From contig NZ_CP099391.1 in the NCBI RefSeq assembly GCF_023913515.1, positions 1,054,001 through 1,118,000 on the forward strand: a stretch of DNA of 64,000 bases, written 5' to 3'. A program made the position numbers and the translations under genes. Positions 16,908 to 25,203 of this stretch are shown here, in pieces. Each line of letters begins with the position of its first letter. Within the stretch, counting starts at the first letter, position 1. The notes below the pieces were generated by a model. The model had not been told where the DNA came from, ran no database searches, and worked only from the letters and a program-made list of their open reading frames with translations. Source of the stretch: Natronococcus sp. CG52 (GTDB lineage Archaea; Halobacteriota; Halobacteria; Halobacteriales; Natrialbaceae).

Positions 16908-18469
16908 CGACGGCCCTCCGTCGCTTCACTGCCGGGCTCGGGCTCCATCTCTCTGGAGGGGCGCTCGGTAAACTCGAATCGAGCGCCGCCGGTCTCTCCC
17001 GTCCGTAGATCGGCCGTCCAGCCGTGCGCCTCGCTGATCTGGCGGACGATGGCGAGTCCGAGACCGGTGTTCTCCCCTTCGGTCGTGTAACCGGGCTCGA
17101 AGACGGCCTCGCGCTCGTCGGGTGGTATCCCCGGCCCGTCGTCGGCGACGGCGAACCCGTTCGGGAGCGACTCGACGCGGAGACGGATCTCCGAGCCGAC
17201 GTGTTCGACGGCGTCCTGCTGAGCGTGCGAAACAGAGTTCGTCGAGCCGTGCTCGACGCTATTCCGAAAGAGGTTCTCGAAGAGCTGGAGCAGCCGACTC
17301 CGATCGGCTTCGATCGATCGATCAACGTCGACCTCGAGAATCGCGCGTTCTGTCGAAACGTTCTCCCACGCCTCGCGTGCGGTCGCCTCGACCGAGACGC
17401 GTTCGAACCCGTCGGTCTCGCCGTCACGCGCCAGCGTGAGAACGTCGTCGATGAGCCGGTCCATCCGGTCGTGTGCACGCTCGATCTTCTCGAGTTCCGT
17501 CGACGAGTGGCGGTCCATCGCGAGTTCGAGGTAGCCGTTCGCGACGTTCAACGGGTTCCGGAGGTCGTGACTGACGATGCTCGCAAACCGGTCGAGCCGC
17601 TCGTTCTTGCGCTCGAGTTCCCGCTCGCGATCTTTCAGCTCGGTCAGATCGGTGTAGATCAGATATCCACGGATCGTCTCGTCACCGGTGGCGACCGGAA
17701 CGTTTCGCAGCAGGAAGGGGCGCGGACCGGTCGATGTCTCCCGAACGACCTCGATGTCGGTCTGTCGTCCCGCGTCCATCGCGTACCCGAGTTCCGGCTC
17801 GGTATCTTCGTCGTCGGGGACGAGTAGCGTCTCGAGTGGCTCGTTCACGACTTCGGTCGCCTCGCACCCGAAGGTCCGGATGAACGACGAGTTGACGGCG
17901 TCGACGAGTTGCGTCCCGTCCTCGATACGATACTGCAACGCCGCGTCGGGAACGTTTTCGAACAGTGCCGCGAACCGATCTCGCTGGCGTCCCAGTTCCT
18001 CCTCGTAGGTGATCCGAGCACGCACGTTCGTCACGATCGCTGCGAGCAACTCACCGAGCTGACGGTCGACTGCCGAGAACGCCTCGCACTCCCGTGAGTG
18101 AAGCTGTATGACGCCGTCGTGGCCGAACGGAATCGAGAGCACCGATCGGAAACACTCGCTTGCAGGGGCAGCCGCTGGCTCGGCTTCGAGATCGTCGACG
18201 ACGAACGTTCGTCCCTCCTCGAGCGTCTTGCCGGCGATACCGTCGCCTGCGGCTAACGGGGCCGCAGGAACGAGTCGGTCGACGTTCACTGCCCTGGGTT
18301 CGAACTGCCCGTTTTCGGCCGTACAGATGATCGCGGTGTCGAACTCGATGAGGTCCTCGACGGCCACCACGGTGTGATCGTAGACGTCGTCGATAGTGTC
18401 GCAGGTGTCGAGGCCGGAGACGAGGCTCCCGACCGTATCGACGGTGTTCCGAAATCGATTCGATGGCAT
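16904..18469 (-). CDS. GAF-PAS sensor histidine kinase
   Basis: The 521-residue cytosolic kinase has a GAF domain (about 20-155; FDTAIICTAENGQFEPRAV, IPFGHDGVIQLHS) and a PAS domain (about 165-275; FAALFENVPDAALQYRIEDG to GYLIYTDLTELKDRE). The HisKA H-box is IVSHDLRNPLN. The HATPase domain has N box LFENLFRNSVEHGS, G1 VADDGPGIP and G2 NTGLGLAIV. No membrane segment and no receiver domain are visible, and no response regulator gene is adjacent. It overlaps the CHAT-like gene downstream by ATGA. The two probably form one operon, the kinase sensing a cytosolic or diffusible signal. Confidence 0.88.
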   Translation of the reverse strand: MPSNRFRNTVDTVGSLVSGLDTCDTIDDVYDHTVVAVEDLIEFDTAIICTAENGQFEPRAVNVDRLVPAAPLAAGDGIAGKTLEEGRTFVVDDLEAEPAAAPASECFRSVLSIPFGHDGVIQLHSRECEAFSAVDRQLGELLAAIVTNVRARITYEEELGRQRDRFAALFENVPDAALQYRIEDGTQLVDAVNSSFIRTFGCEATEVVNEPLETLLVPDDEDTEPELGYAMDAGRQTDIEVVRETSTGPRPFLLRNVPVATGDETIRGYLIYTDLTELKDRERELERKNERLDRFASIVSHDLRNPLNVANGYLELAMDRHSSTELEKIERAHDRMDRLIDDVLTLARDGETDGFERVSVEATAREAWENVSTERAILEVDVDRSIEADRSRLLQLFENLFRNSVEHGSTNSVSHAQQDAVEHVGSEIRLRVESLPNGFAVADDGPGIPPDEREAVFEPGYTTEGENTGLGLAIVRQISEAHGWTADLRTGETGGARFEFTERPSREMEPEPGSEATEGRR

Positions 18470-18518
18470 CGTTTATTCGTTCTTTCGTGACATACTGCGT
18501 ACTGTAACTGTTTGTGAA

Positions 18519-18542
18519 ATTCGCCGCGACCATCCGGCGAAT
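18519..18542. promoter_or_regulatory. Inverted repeat upstream of the kinase gene
   Basis: The arms attcgccg and cggcgaat are perfect 8-base complements separated by 8 bases, about 50-70 bases ahead of the kinase start and between two divergent genes. It could be an operator; the binding protein is unknown. Confidence 0.35.
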
Positions 18543-18722
18543 CCATTACACAGCCGGCAGTATGCTACTGGAGTCTCTTCTGATAGATGCAACTGGAGCA
18601 TAAAGATTCACCGGCTGTTGACTGTCAGTTCGAGACTGATCCTCCGTCGACGGGTCGGTCAGCGGCTCCGTTCGCGGAGTCGTTCCCGAAGCCTTTTGCT
18701 GGATGCGTCCGCCCGTAGTACT

Positions 18723-18917
18723 ATGAAGGAGTCGCTGCTGGAGATCCTCTGCTGTCCACTCGACAAACACGATCTGGAACTCGATGACGCCGAATACGAC
18801 GGCGACGAGGTCGTCGGCGGCGTTCTCGTCTGCACCGAGTGTGGCGAGCGATACCCGATCGAGGACGGGATCCCGAACCTGCTGCCGCCGGACATGCGCG
18901 AAGAATCACCCGCCTGA
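18723..18917 (+). CDS. Trm112-like methyltransferase activator
   Basis: A 64-residue zinc-ribbon-like protein, MKESLLEILCCPLDKHDLEL then VLVCTECGERYPIEDGIPNL. It has the CP-x-C ... C-x-x-C and YPI-DGIP-LLP features of the Trm112/YcaR family. In eukaryotes and in Haloferax, Trm112 binds and stabilises several class I methyltransferases that modify tRNA and release factors. A candidate partner is encoded at 6508-7167. The start is the ATG at 18723; the open frame extends upstream but the residues there are not conserved. Confidence 0.85.
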   Translation: MKESLLEILCCPLDKHDLELDDAEYDGDEVVGGVLVCTECGERYPIEDGIPNLLPPDMREESPA

Positions 18918-18936
18918 GTATCCACGCCATCGAACC

Positions 18937-19524
18937 GTGCCCAAGCCAACGGTCACCGTCCACGTCAACCGCGACTCACCGGAGCGGCTCGAGCCAGCCG
19001 TTGGTACGTTCGAAACCGACGAGTCGTTCACGCTGATTCTCGAGGGTCACGACTCGCCCGCACACGTTCACTGTCGACTCGACGGACCGCTCGATCGCGT
19101 GGCATCGCTCGTCGGATCCAACTACTACGTCGAGCCCGAAGCGCAGACGCCCGTGGCGATCGACGTGAACGCGGAGGGGATCGAGGAACCCGTCGAGGGA
19201 ACGCTCGAGGTCCTGACCGGGTACGGCGCCGAGTCGGTGTCGATCGGGATCACCGTCGAACCAGCGCCGCCCGGCGTCGAAGTCGACGAGTCGCTCGCGA
19301 AGCCGAACCGGTCGCCGTCCGAGCCGTCCGCGCCGCCGCTGCTCGAGCGGCTCGAGGCCGCGAGCGGCGCTCAGTCGTCGACGATCGCGGTACTCGCGCT
19401 CGGTCTCGTCGCGGTCGCCATCGCGATGACGGCGGCCGCAACCATCGGCGGACCGATCGCGACGGCCGGGCTCACGGTCGTCGTTCTCGGATTCGTCGCC
19501 GCACTCGGCTTGCTGTTCCGGTAG
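18937..19524 (+). CDS. Membrane-anchored protein with N-terminal beta domain (DUF7524-like)
   Basis: The 195-residue protein starts at GTG 18937 (PKPTVTVHVNRDSPERLEP), 19 bases after the Trm112-like gene. Residues 1-110 are beta-rich and acidic (SFTLILEGHDSPAHVHCRLD, VGSNYYVEPEAQTPVAIDV). A Pro/Ser linker and two adjacent hydrophobic C-terminal helices (STIAVLALGLVAVAIAMTAA, TAGLTVVVLGFVAALGLLF) follow. It lacks a signal peptide, so the soluble part is probably cytosolic, but topology is uncertain. I think haloarchaeal homologs carry the name DUF7524. Function unknown. Confidence 0.7.
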   Translation: MPKPTVTVHVNRDSPERLEPAVGTFETDESFTLILEGHDSPAHVHCRLDGPLDRVASLVGSNYYVEPEAQTPVAIDVNAEGIEEPVEGTLEVLTGYGAESVSIGITVEPAPPGVEVDESLAKPNRSPSEPSAPPLLERLEAASGAQSSTIAVLALGLVAVAIAMTAAATIGGPIATAGLTVVVLGFVAALGLLFR

Positions 19525-19549
19525 TCTGGGAACCGCTCGTCCGCCGTGC

Positions 19550-20692
19550 TTACTCGCTGTTCTGTTCTGTCGCCTCGATCCCCCCCTCGTCGTCGAACCG
19601 TTTTGCCCGGAGGTACCGCGCCCGGTAGCGGTTCGCGCCGTCGTGAACGTCCGCTTCGCGGATCTCGTCGGTTCGCCCCTCCGCGACCGCGTCGATCAGC
19701 GCCGAGAGCTGGTTCAACTCGGTGGTCGTCAACTCGAGTTCGTACGTCCGCTCCTCCTCGGACTCGAGGATGGTCCACTTGCGCGCGGCGGCGACCACGA
19801 GCGAGCACGGCTCCCGGCAGGGGAACGGGCCGTCGCCGCCGTCGACGTCGAGCTCGTCGCCCTCCTCGTACTGCCACTCGCGGCGACGGAGACACTGCGA
19901 GTCGACGCAGCAGGCCTCGGCCATCCAGTCGACGGCCTCGCGGGGCAGTTCGTCGATCACGTCGTAGATGCCGCTCTGGCGCTCGGCGGTCTCGAGCCAG
20001 TGATCGACGTCGAGTTCGTCGCGCAGTTCGCGGTGCCAGTTGGCGACCGTCGCCGGGTAGAAGAACTCGACCGCGTCGACGAGTCCCCGGCCGGAGAGTC
20101 CCGTGAAAGCCCAGCCCGACCGCAGCGTCGGCGCCGTCTTCAGCGGCCGGTAGCGGCCGTCCTCGTCCTCGGTCGCTAGCGCTCGCGCGTCGCGCGGATC
20201 GTCGTAGACCTCGAGGTCTGCGAGGTCGCTCCCGGCGTCGTCGACGTGCCAGAGGTCGTAGACGCGCTCGCCGTTCGGTCGCTCGACGTCGACGAACCGT
20301 GTGGTGATACACAGCTGTCCCCACTCCCGGTCGATGCCGTCCGCGAGCGCGTCGTACCGTTCCGGGACGTCGAGCGTCGGTTCGTCCAGGGATCGGTGGT
20401 CGATCCGCTCGGCGTCGGCGATCGGCGCCCGTTCACACCACCGGAGGAAGGCCCGGCGCGCGGTCCCGTCGCCGCCGATCTCGTGCTGCCAGTACCGCCA
20501 GTTCGAGACGTACGCCTCGAGCGGCTCGAGCGCGTCGCGCAGCGCCGCCTCGTCGAGTCCGGTCCGGTCCGTCTCGGACGTCTCGAGCGCGTACTCGTCG
20601 TCCGCGCGCTCGAGTCGGAGCCCGTCGAACGCGACTTCGCCTTCTTCCGCCGCCGCAGCGAGCAGGGGCTCGAGATCCGCTGATTCCGCCAC
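19550..20692 (-). CDS. DR2241 family iron-sulfur protein linked to CbiX
   Basis: A 380-residue acidic protein of the DR2241 type. The first 300 residues include YVSNWRYWQHEI, EWGQLCITTRFVDVERPNGE and a Cys-rich patch (AEACCVDSQCLRRREWQYEE, then FPCREPCSLVVAAARKW) expected to bind an Fe-S cluster. A C-terminal helical part follows. It starts two bases after the cbiX stop on the same strand. The constant pairing with CbiX in haloarchaea suggests a role in sirohydrochlorin or cobalt handling for cobalamin; the biochemical role is not established. Confidence 0.8.
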   Translation of the reverse strand: MAESADLEPLLAAAAEEGEVAFDGLRLERADDEYALETSETDRTGLDEAALRDALEPLEAYVSNWRYWQHEIGGDGTARRAFLRWCERAPIADAERIDHRSLDEPTLDVPERYDALADGIDREWGQLCITTRFVDVERPNGERVYDLWHVDDAGSDLADLEVYDDPRDARALATEDEDGRYRPLKTAPTLRSGWAFTGLSGRGLVDAVEFFYPATVANWHRELRDELDVDHWLETAERQSGIYDVIDELPREAVDWMAEACCVDSQCLRRREWQYEEGDELDVDGGDGPFPCREPCSLVVAAARKWTILESEEERTYELELTTTELNQLSALIDAVAEGRTDEIREADVHDGANRYRARYLRAKRFDDEGGIEATEQNSE

Positions 20693-20694
20693 GG

Positions 20695-21603
20695 TCAGTC
20701 ACCCGCTCCCGTGCCCGGTTCCGTCTCGCGCCGGACCTCGTCGGTTCCGACCGCCGTCGCCGCTCTGACTCGTTCGATCGCGTCGCCGAGATCCGCGCCG
20801 GCGTCGGCCGCCCGCTCGAGGATGACGTCGGCCATCAGCCCCTCGGTGCCGACGGCGCCGGCGTACCAGATCCGGTGGCCCTCGACTTCCGCGGGGACGT
20901 TCCACCCCAGTCGGTAGTCCTCGGTCAGTCCCACGTCCTCGGGGATGTCCTCCTGGGTGTGGTAGCCGTCGGCGATGAACAGCGGAACGACGACGATATC
21001 GTCCGTCTCGAAGAAGTCCGTAACGTCGTCGACCTCCGGCTCTTCGTCCATGAACAGGGCCTTCACCTCGTCGAACCGGTCCTGTTCGCGGATGCGCTCG
21101 GTGTGGTACTCGACCGCCTTCGCGGAGTTCTCGTTGCGCTCGGTGCCGTGGCCGACGACCGCCAGTCCGAACCCCTCGCCGACCTCGGGGTCCTCGGTGA
21201 TGCTCTCGGCGCGCTGGACGATGACGTCCGTCATCGCGTCGTGAGTGCCGACCGGTCCGCAGTAGTGGATCGTCTTCCCGACGTCGGTCGCCTCGAGCGT
21301 TACTTGCGAGGCGTCGGTGCCGTCGGACTCCCACTTCTCGGGGTCCCAGTCCTCGAGTCGCAGTTCCCGCGGGATCACCTGCTCGGTGAAGTAGCCCTCG
21401 CTGATGAACAGCGGAACGACGAACACCTCGTCGGACTCGAGGGTGCGGATCACCTCGCGGAAGTGCGGTTCCTCCTTCCAGAACGCCTCGCGGACCTCGT
21501 CGAACGCGCCCGTCTCGCGGACGGTGTCCGCGTGGGCGTAGGTCGGATCCGAGGCGTCCGGATTCAGGTGCGATCCGTGCGCCGCGATGACCAGCGCTTG
21601 CAT
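20695..21603 (-). CDS. cbiX: Sirohydrochlorin cobaltochelatase CbiX (double-domain)
   Basis: A 302-residue protein with two chelatase-like halves. The first starts MQALVIAAHGSHLNP and contains VFVVPLFISEGYFTEQVIP. The second starts GLAVVGHGTERNENSAKAVEYH and contains IVVVPLFIADGYHTQEDIP. Each half has the HGS/HGT histidine expected to bind the metal. Archaeal short CbiX forms are half this size and dimerise, so this is a tandem-fused form. It inserts Co2+ into sirohydrochlorin in anaerobic-type cobalamin synthesis. It is followed directly by the DR2241 gene. Confidence 0.92.
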   Translation of the reverse strand: MQALVIAAHGSHLNPDASDPTYAHADTVRETGAFDEVREAFWKEEPHFREVIRTLESDEVFVVPLFISEGYFTEQVIPRELRLEDWDPEKWESDGTDASQVTLEATDVGKTIHYCGPVGTHDAMTDVIVQRAESITEDPEVGEGFGLAVVGHGTERNENSAKAVEYHTERIREQDRFDEVKALFMDEEPEVDDVTDFFETDDIVVVPLFIADGYHTQEDIPEDVGLTEDYRLGWNVPAEVEGHRIWYAGAVGTEGLMADVILERAADAGADLGDAIERVRAATAVGTDEVRRETEPGTGAGD

Positions 21604-22046
21604 ACGCGGCCGTTAGGAGGGGGACGGTTTAGGGACTTCGCTGGCGGCCCGCGTCGCCGACGGTCTGCATCGAACGGCACACCTCGCCGGTTCCCCAATC
21701 GATGGTAGCGCGGACTCGCTGTTCAGAGTGAAACTACTGTTACGTATCGGGAAGAAACGCATCGCGTTGTACTGATTTACTCCGTGCGGTGGCGCGTGCT
21801 GTCGACCGTCCGAGCGCGAGTGAGGACGGTCGACGACATCGTGCGAGGGATGAGTGAGTGAGCGAACGTGAACGAGCGAATCGGCTGGGGAGGGCGTGGC
21901 GATCCCGTGTTGCCACGATAGCAGAGCGTGTCATAGAACAGTTCGCATACCCTCTCTACGACTACCCGACGAACGGTAAGTACAGGGAGAACATTGAGCG
22001 GCCGAATGTCTGGCGTGCGAGGACGTAGTGGCTGCAGAGTGGCTTT
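21604..22046. other. Intergenic stretch with the second dispersed repeat copy
   Basis: I see no gene here. Bases 21841-21906 hold the plus-strand copy of the repeat also found at 2971-3033. To its right the sequence becomes AT-richer and continues into the DUF7344-HalOD1 pair, marking the edge of an accessory patch. Confidence 0.45.
21841..21906 (+). repeat. Dispersed intergenic repeat, copy 2
   Basis: The block order gcgaggga, gagtgagtgagcgaacg, tcggctggggagg, cgtgg, atccc matches the minus-strand copy at 2971-3033. It lies beside a change in base composition. Confidence 0.45.
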
Positions 22047-22409
22047 CTACGACAGGTCTGCTTCGGTCGGCTCGTACACCTGAATCCACCCGTCGCTCCG
22101 GATTTCCACGAGGTAATTGGTGTACTGAAACTCGACAGTGCCGACACCCTGCCGAGAATCACCGGCTACGTCTGGCCCGAAGAACGCGTCTTCGAGGGCC
22201 GCCGCGTCTACGCACTTGTACAACGGTGGCGACTTCACCTCGGTCGGAGACACGCCATTACCCTCTGCGATTGCGTACACGATTGCGGTCGTGAGTTCTC
22301 CCCGTCCGTTGGGTTCGTAGTGGCGTTGTGCTACCTGTGACCAGTGCGTGTCGGCACCACTGGTGGGGTCGTCTCCGTCCATGATTCCTTCGTCAGTCTT
22401 CTTGCTCAT
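22047..22409 (-). CDS. HalOD1 output-domain protein
   Basis: The 120-residue protein has a polar N-terminus (MSKKTDEGIMDGDDPTSG) and a HalOD1 domain: ELTTAIVYAIAEGNGVSPTE, VKSPPLYKCVDAAALEDAFF, then VEFQYTNYLVEIRSDG. It overlaps the upstream HTH gene by 17 bases on the same strand, so the two are co-transcribed. Its codons are AT-richer than those of flanking genes, suggesting acquisition by transfer. The start at 22409 is chosen because the residues ahead are the overlap in another frame. Confidence 0.78.
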   Translation of the reverse strand: MSKKTDEGIMDGDDPTSGADTHWSQVAQRHYEPNGRGELTTAIVYAIAEGNGVSPTEVKSPPLYKCVDAAALEDAFFGPDVAGDSRQGVGTVEFQYTNYLVEIRSDGWIQVYEPTEADLS

Positions 22410-22842
22410 CCATCTCACTCCGAGCGTGCGTTTCCTGATTAGCGTCGAGGCTGGCACCAATTCCTTCGAGAGCGGTCATGACCTGTTCGGCGTGTTCGGC
22501 GGTCGTAATCGTCTCGGTCGCCTCACCGAACGTAATCACGCCTTCATCCACCAACTTCGGGACGTGGGCGTGGTACAGCGAGACGTACACCCCTTCGTGA
22601 TGGTTTTCCGTTACTTCGTGTTCGGGAACGTCGTTCTCCCACGCGGCGATTTTCGTCGCCAAGTCGCTTAGTGACCATTCGGTGTCTTCGAGAAGGGTGT
22701 AGCACAGGTAGCGCCGTCGGGGGTGCCCCAATGCCTCGTACACCGGTTCGATTTCCAAAATATCGACCGATGGCAGTTGGTTTTCCGATGACGCGGACGC
22801 GTCGGACGTTACTTCCTCACTCGGGTCAGGTTCGCCAGTCAT
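22393..22842 (-). CDS. DUF7344-type winged-helix protein
   Basis: A 149-residue protein with a disordered acidic start. A winged-helix domain follows: VYEALGHPRRRYLCYTLLED, WSLSDLATKIAAWENDVPEH, then VYVSLYHAHVPKLVDEGVIT. This matches the DUF7344 family of haloarchaeal predicted regulators. A TATA-like gttttacc is about 25 bases upstream. Operon partner: the HalOD1 gene immediately downstream. Base composition is lower in GC than neighbours. Target unknown. Confidence 0.78.
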   Translation of the reverse strand: MTGEPDPSEEVTSDASASSENQLPSVDILEIEPVYEALGHPRRRYLCYTLLEDTEWSLSDLATKIAAWENDVPEHEVTENHHEGVYVSLYHAHVPKLVDEGVITFGEATETITTAEHAEQVMTALEGIGASLDANQETHARSEMDEQED

Positions 22843-23241
22843 AGATGAGCAAAACTACGAGGTGGTAAAACAGTTCCCCCAAACCAGACAGGAATCGGGG
22901 TTTAATGTCGTATACGACCGATTTGAGTTCTTATACGTTCCATTTACAACCCCTCGAACGAGTCGTAGTTTCCGACTTCTCTACTATTGATGGCACTGGG
23001 GGCGTGTGAGGACGTGTCGTCTTCGGAGTGACGTAACAACGCGCTCCTGATGGTACATACGCACATTGCACCTAACAGCACGTTCACTACAAATCCGCCG
23101 AAATCTACTACCGTGTGAATCGTTCTATGACACCCTAACGATAGCAGGGCACTTCGTTCAGTTACCCCCTTTCAAGCACGCTGTTCGGTACACACAGCGA
23201 CATACGGAATCGACTCCTGAGTCCTGGACCACAACCGACTG
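22843..23241. other. AT-richer spacer upstream of the DUF7344-HalOD1 pair
   Basis: No convincing gene. It holds the pair's TATA-like box (about 22862-22871) and a perfect 12-base palindrome gtcgtatacgac at 22907-22918. Composition stays low in GC until about 23240, where normal haloarchaeal composition resumes with the BsuPI gene. Confidence 0.4.
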
Positions 23242-23592
23242 CTACGGAACCGAGACGTCAGTCCGGGCTTCACAGATTGCCTCCTGGGCGTGCAACTCGG
23301 CTACCGCGGTGTACTCGCCCGACCGCGGGTCCTCCCACTCGGCCTCGTAGGTCGCTTCCTCGCCGGGTGCGATCCGCTCGGAGCTGATCATCTGGGCGAA
23401 CATTCGACCGTCGGTGTAGCGCCAGACCTCCCGGCCCTCGTCCTCGACGACGAACTCCGCCTTGCAGGCGTCCGAGAACTGCAGTTCGACCGGCTCGGAG
23501 CCGGTGTTGGTGACGGTGAACGCGAACGTCACCGCGTCCGATCCCGGCGTCCCCGACGATACCGTCGCCTCGAGCGTCCCCTCGAGTGCCAT
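23242..23592 (-). CDS. BsuPI-domain (intracellular proteinase inhibitor-like) protein
   Basis: The 116-residue all-beta protein, MALEGTLEATVSSG, contains FAFTVTNTGSEPVELQFSDA, EVWRYTDGRMFAQMISSERI and an APGEEATYEAEWEDP stretch. These are the signature of the BsuPI fold (immunoglobulin-like, named for Bacillus intracellular proteinase inhibitor). No signal peptide, so cytosolic as read. An actual inhibitor role is not shown for archaeal members. It diverges from the methyltransferase at 23731. Confidence 0.75.
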   Translation of the reverse strand: MALEGTLEATVSSGTPGSDAVTFAFTVTNTGSEPVELQFSDACKAEFVVEDEGREVWRYTDGRMFAQMISSERIAPGEEATYEAEWEDPRSGEYTAVAELHAQEAICEARTDVSVP

Positions 23593-23730
23593 GCACGGAG
23601 ATTCGCGAGTGGAGCGTATAGTTCTTCGTCCGGAACGAATCGCGACGTTCCACCCGGCTGCCCGTCCACGATGGCGCGTCTCCGAACTGGAGATCAAAAC
23701 CGTATCGTACGCTGACCGGGAGTAGTCGGC

Positions 23731-24324
23731 ATGGACCGCTTCCGAAACACGCGCCAGCCCGACTGGGACTGGTGGGGCAAGCTCTGGCCGACGCCGGGTG
23801 CGACGCTTCGCCGACTCGGCGTCGATCGCGGGAGGACGCTCGCGGAGGTCGGTTCGGGCAACGGCTACTTCGCGCTCCCGGCCGCCCGGATCACCGAGCC
23901 GGGGCCGGTGTACGCCGTCGACCTCGACGAGTCGCTGCTCGCTGAACTCGAGGAACTCGCGGCCCAGCAAGAGATCGAGAACGTCCGGACGGTGCGCGGC
24001 GACGCCCGCGAACTCGACCGGATACTTCCCGAGCCGGTCGATACCGTCCTGCTGGCGAACGCGTTTCACGGCATCGACGACCGGGAGACGGTCCTCGAGG
24101 CCGCGTCCGCTTCGCTCCGGCCCGGCGGAACGTTCGTCGTCGTCAACTGGCGGGATCGTCCTCGAGCGGAGACGACCGTCGACGGCGAGCCCCGCGGCCC
24201 TCCGACCGACCTCCGTGTCGGGGTCGACGAGACGCGCGAGAGCGTTCTCGAGCGCACCGACCTCGCGTTCGAACGGGCGGTCGACCTCCTGCCGCACCAC
24301 TACGGACTGGTGTTCGCGCGGTAG
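23731..24324 (+). CDS. Class I SAM-dependent methyltransferase
   Basis: A 197-residue protein, MDRFRNTRQPDWDWWGKLWP. It has motif I LAEVGSGNGYFALPAA, VYAVDLDESLLAELEELAAQ, motif IV TVLLANAFHGIDDRE and the post-IV strand TFVVVNWRDRPR. This layout is of the UbiE/Methyltransf_11 type. The substrate is unknown. It is followed 50 bases later by a DUF2797 gene on the same strand. Confidence 0.82.
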   Translation: MDRFRNTRQPDWDWWGKLWPTPGATLRRLGVDRGRTLAEVGSGNGYFALPAARITEPGPVYAVDLDESLLAELEELAAQQEIENVRTVRGDARELDRILPEPVDTVLLANAFHGIDDRETVLEAASASLRPGGTFVVVNWRDRPRAETTVDGEPRGPPTDLRVGVDETRESVLERTDLAFERAVDLLPHHYGLVFAR

Positions 24325-24374
24325 CGCCGCTCCGGAACAGTACGCATATTTGCGCTCGTCGCTAACTCCGCCGC

Positions 24375-25127
24375 GTGCAACTGGTCGGCTACGAACCGAG
24401 CGGACGGGGGTCGGCGCTGCTCCTGAGCGGCGGCGACGCGGTGGAGCGCCGCGCCCTCGAGTCCGGAGACACGCTCTCCTATTCGCTGGGTTCGCGCCAC
24501 TGTGCCGGCGTTATCGACGACGGCAAGCACGTTTCCTGCGATCGTCCGGCCGCGCCCTACTGCGAGTACCACACGAGCACGTGGGTCTGTGCCCGCTGTA
24601 CGGGCACCTGTCTGAAGGACGAGATGGACTGTTACGAGGAGCACGCCGTCTACATCTCCGCGTTCGCGCCGGACACGTTCAAGGTCGGCGTCACCAAGCA
24701 CCGGCGCCTCGAGACGCGGCTCCGCGAGCAGGGCGCCGATCGAGCGGCCCACGTCCACACGGTCTCGAACGGCCGGATCGCCCGAGAACTCGAGAGCGAG
24801 ATCGCCGAGTGGCTGGTCGACCGGGTCCGAACCGGGTCGAAGGTCGCGTCGCTTTCGAGCACCGTCGACGAACCGGCCTGGGAGAGGGTCCTCGAGCGGT
24901 TCGACGTCGTCGAGCGGTTCGACCTCGAGTACGGACTCGAACTCGACGCCCGTCCGGTTCGCGAGACGATCGCCTCGGGGACGGTCGTCGGCGTCAAGGG
25001 ACGGCTGCTCGTCCTCGAGACCGGCGGCACGACTTACGCCGTCGACATGCGCGACCTCGTCGGCTACGACCTCGAGGAGGGGAGGACGGATCGGAGCCTC
25101 CAGTCCTCGCTCGGATCGTTCGGCTGA
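24375..25127 (+). CDS. DUF2797 domain protein with zinc-like Cys motifs
   Basis: The 250-residue protein starts at a GTG (QLVGYEPSGRGSAL). Features are YSLGSRHCAGVIDDGKHVSC, CDRPAAPYCEYHTSTWVCARC then CLKDEMDCYEEHAVYISAFA, and VGVTKHRRLETRLREQGADRA. Several Cys/His pairs are likely to bind zinc, and the DTFKVGVTKHRRLETR segment resembles a GIY-YIG-like core as noted for DUF2797. Function unknown; a nucleic-acid role is possible. Confidence 0.78.
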   Translation: MQLVGYEPSGRGSALLLSGGDAVERRALESGDTLSYSLGSRHCAGVIDDGKHVSCDRPAAPYCEYHTSTWVCARCTGTCLKDEMDCYEEHAVYISAFAPDTFKVGVTKHRRLETRLREQGADRAAHVHTVSNGRIARELESEIAEWLVDRVRTGSKVASLSSTVDEPAWERVLERFDVVERFDLEYGLELDARPVRETIASGTVVGVKGRLLVLETGGTTYAVDMRDLVGYDLEEGRTDRSLQSSLGSFG

Positions 25128-25203
25128 AACGAAACGCCGGATCGCTGCAGCGTAAAGTCGTGACATGGCAATCCTTTTCCCCGGTGATCGTGAACTCGGA
25201 CCT

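Noticed and set aside
23066-23350. 94-residue frame in the AT-richer spacer
   Set aside because: Its residues resemble no family and it overlaps the well-supported BsuPI gene on the other strand.
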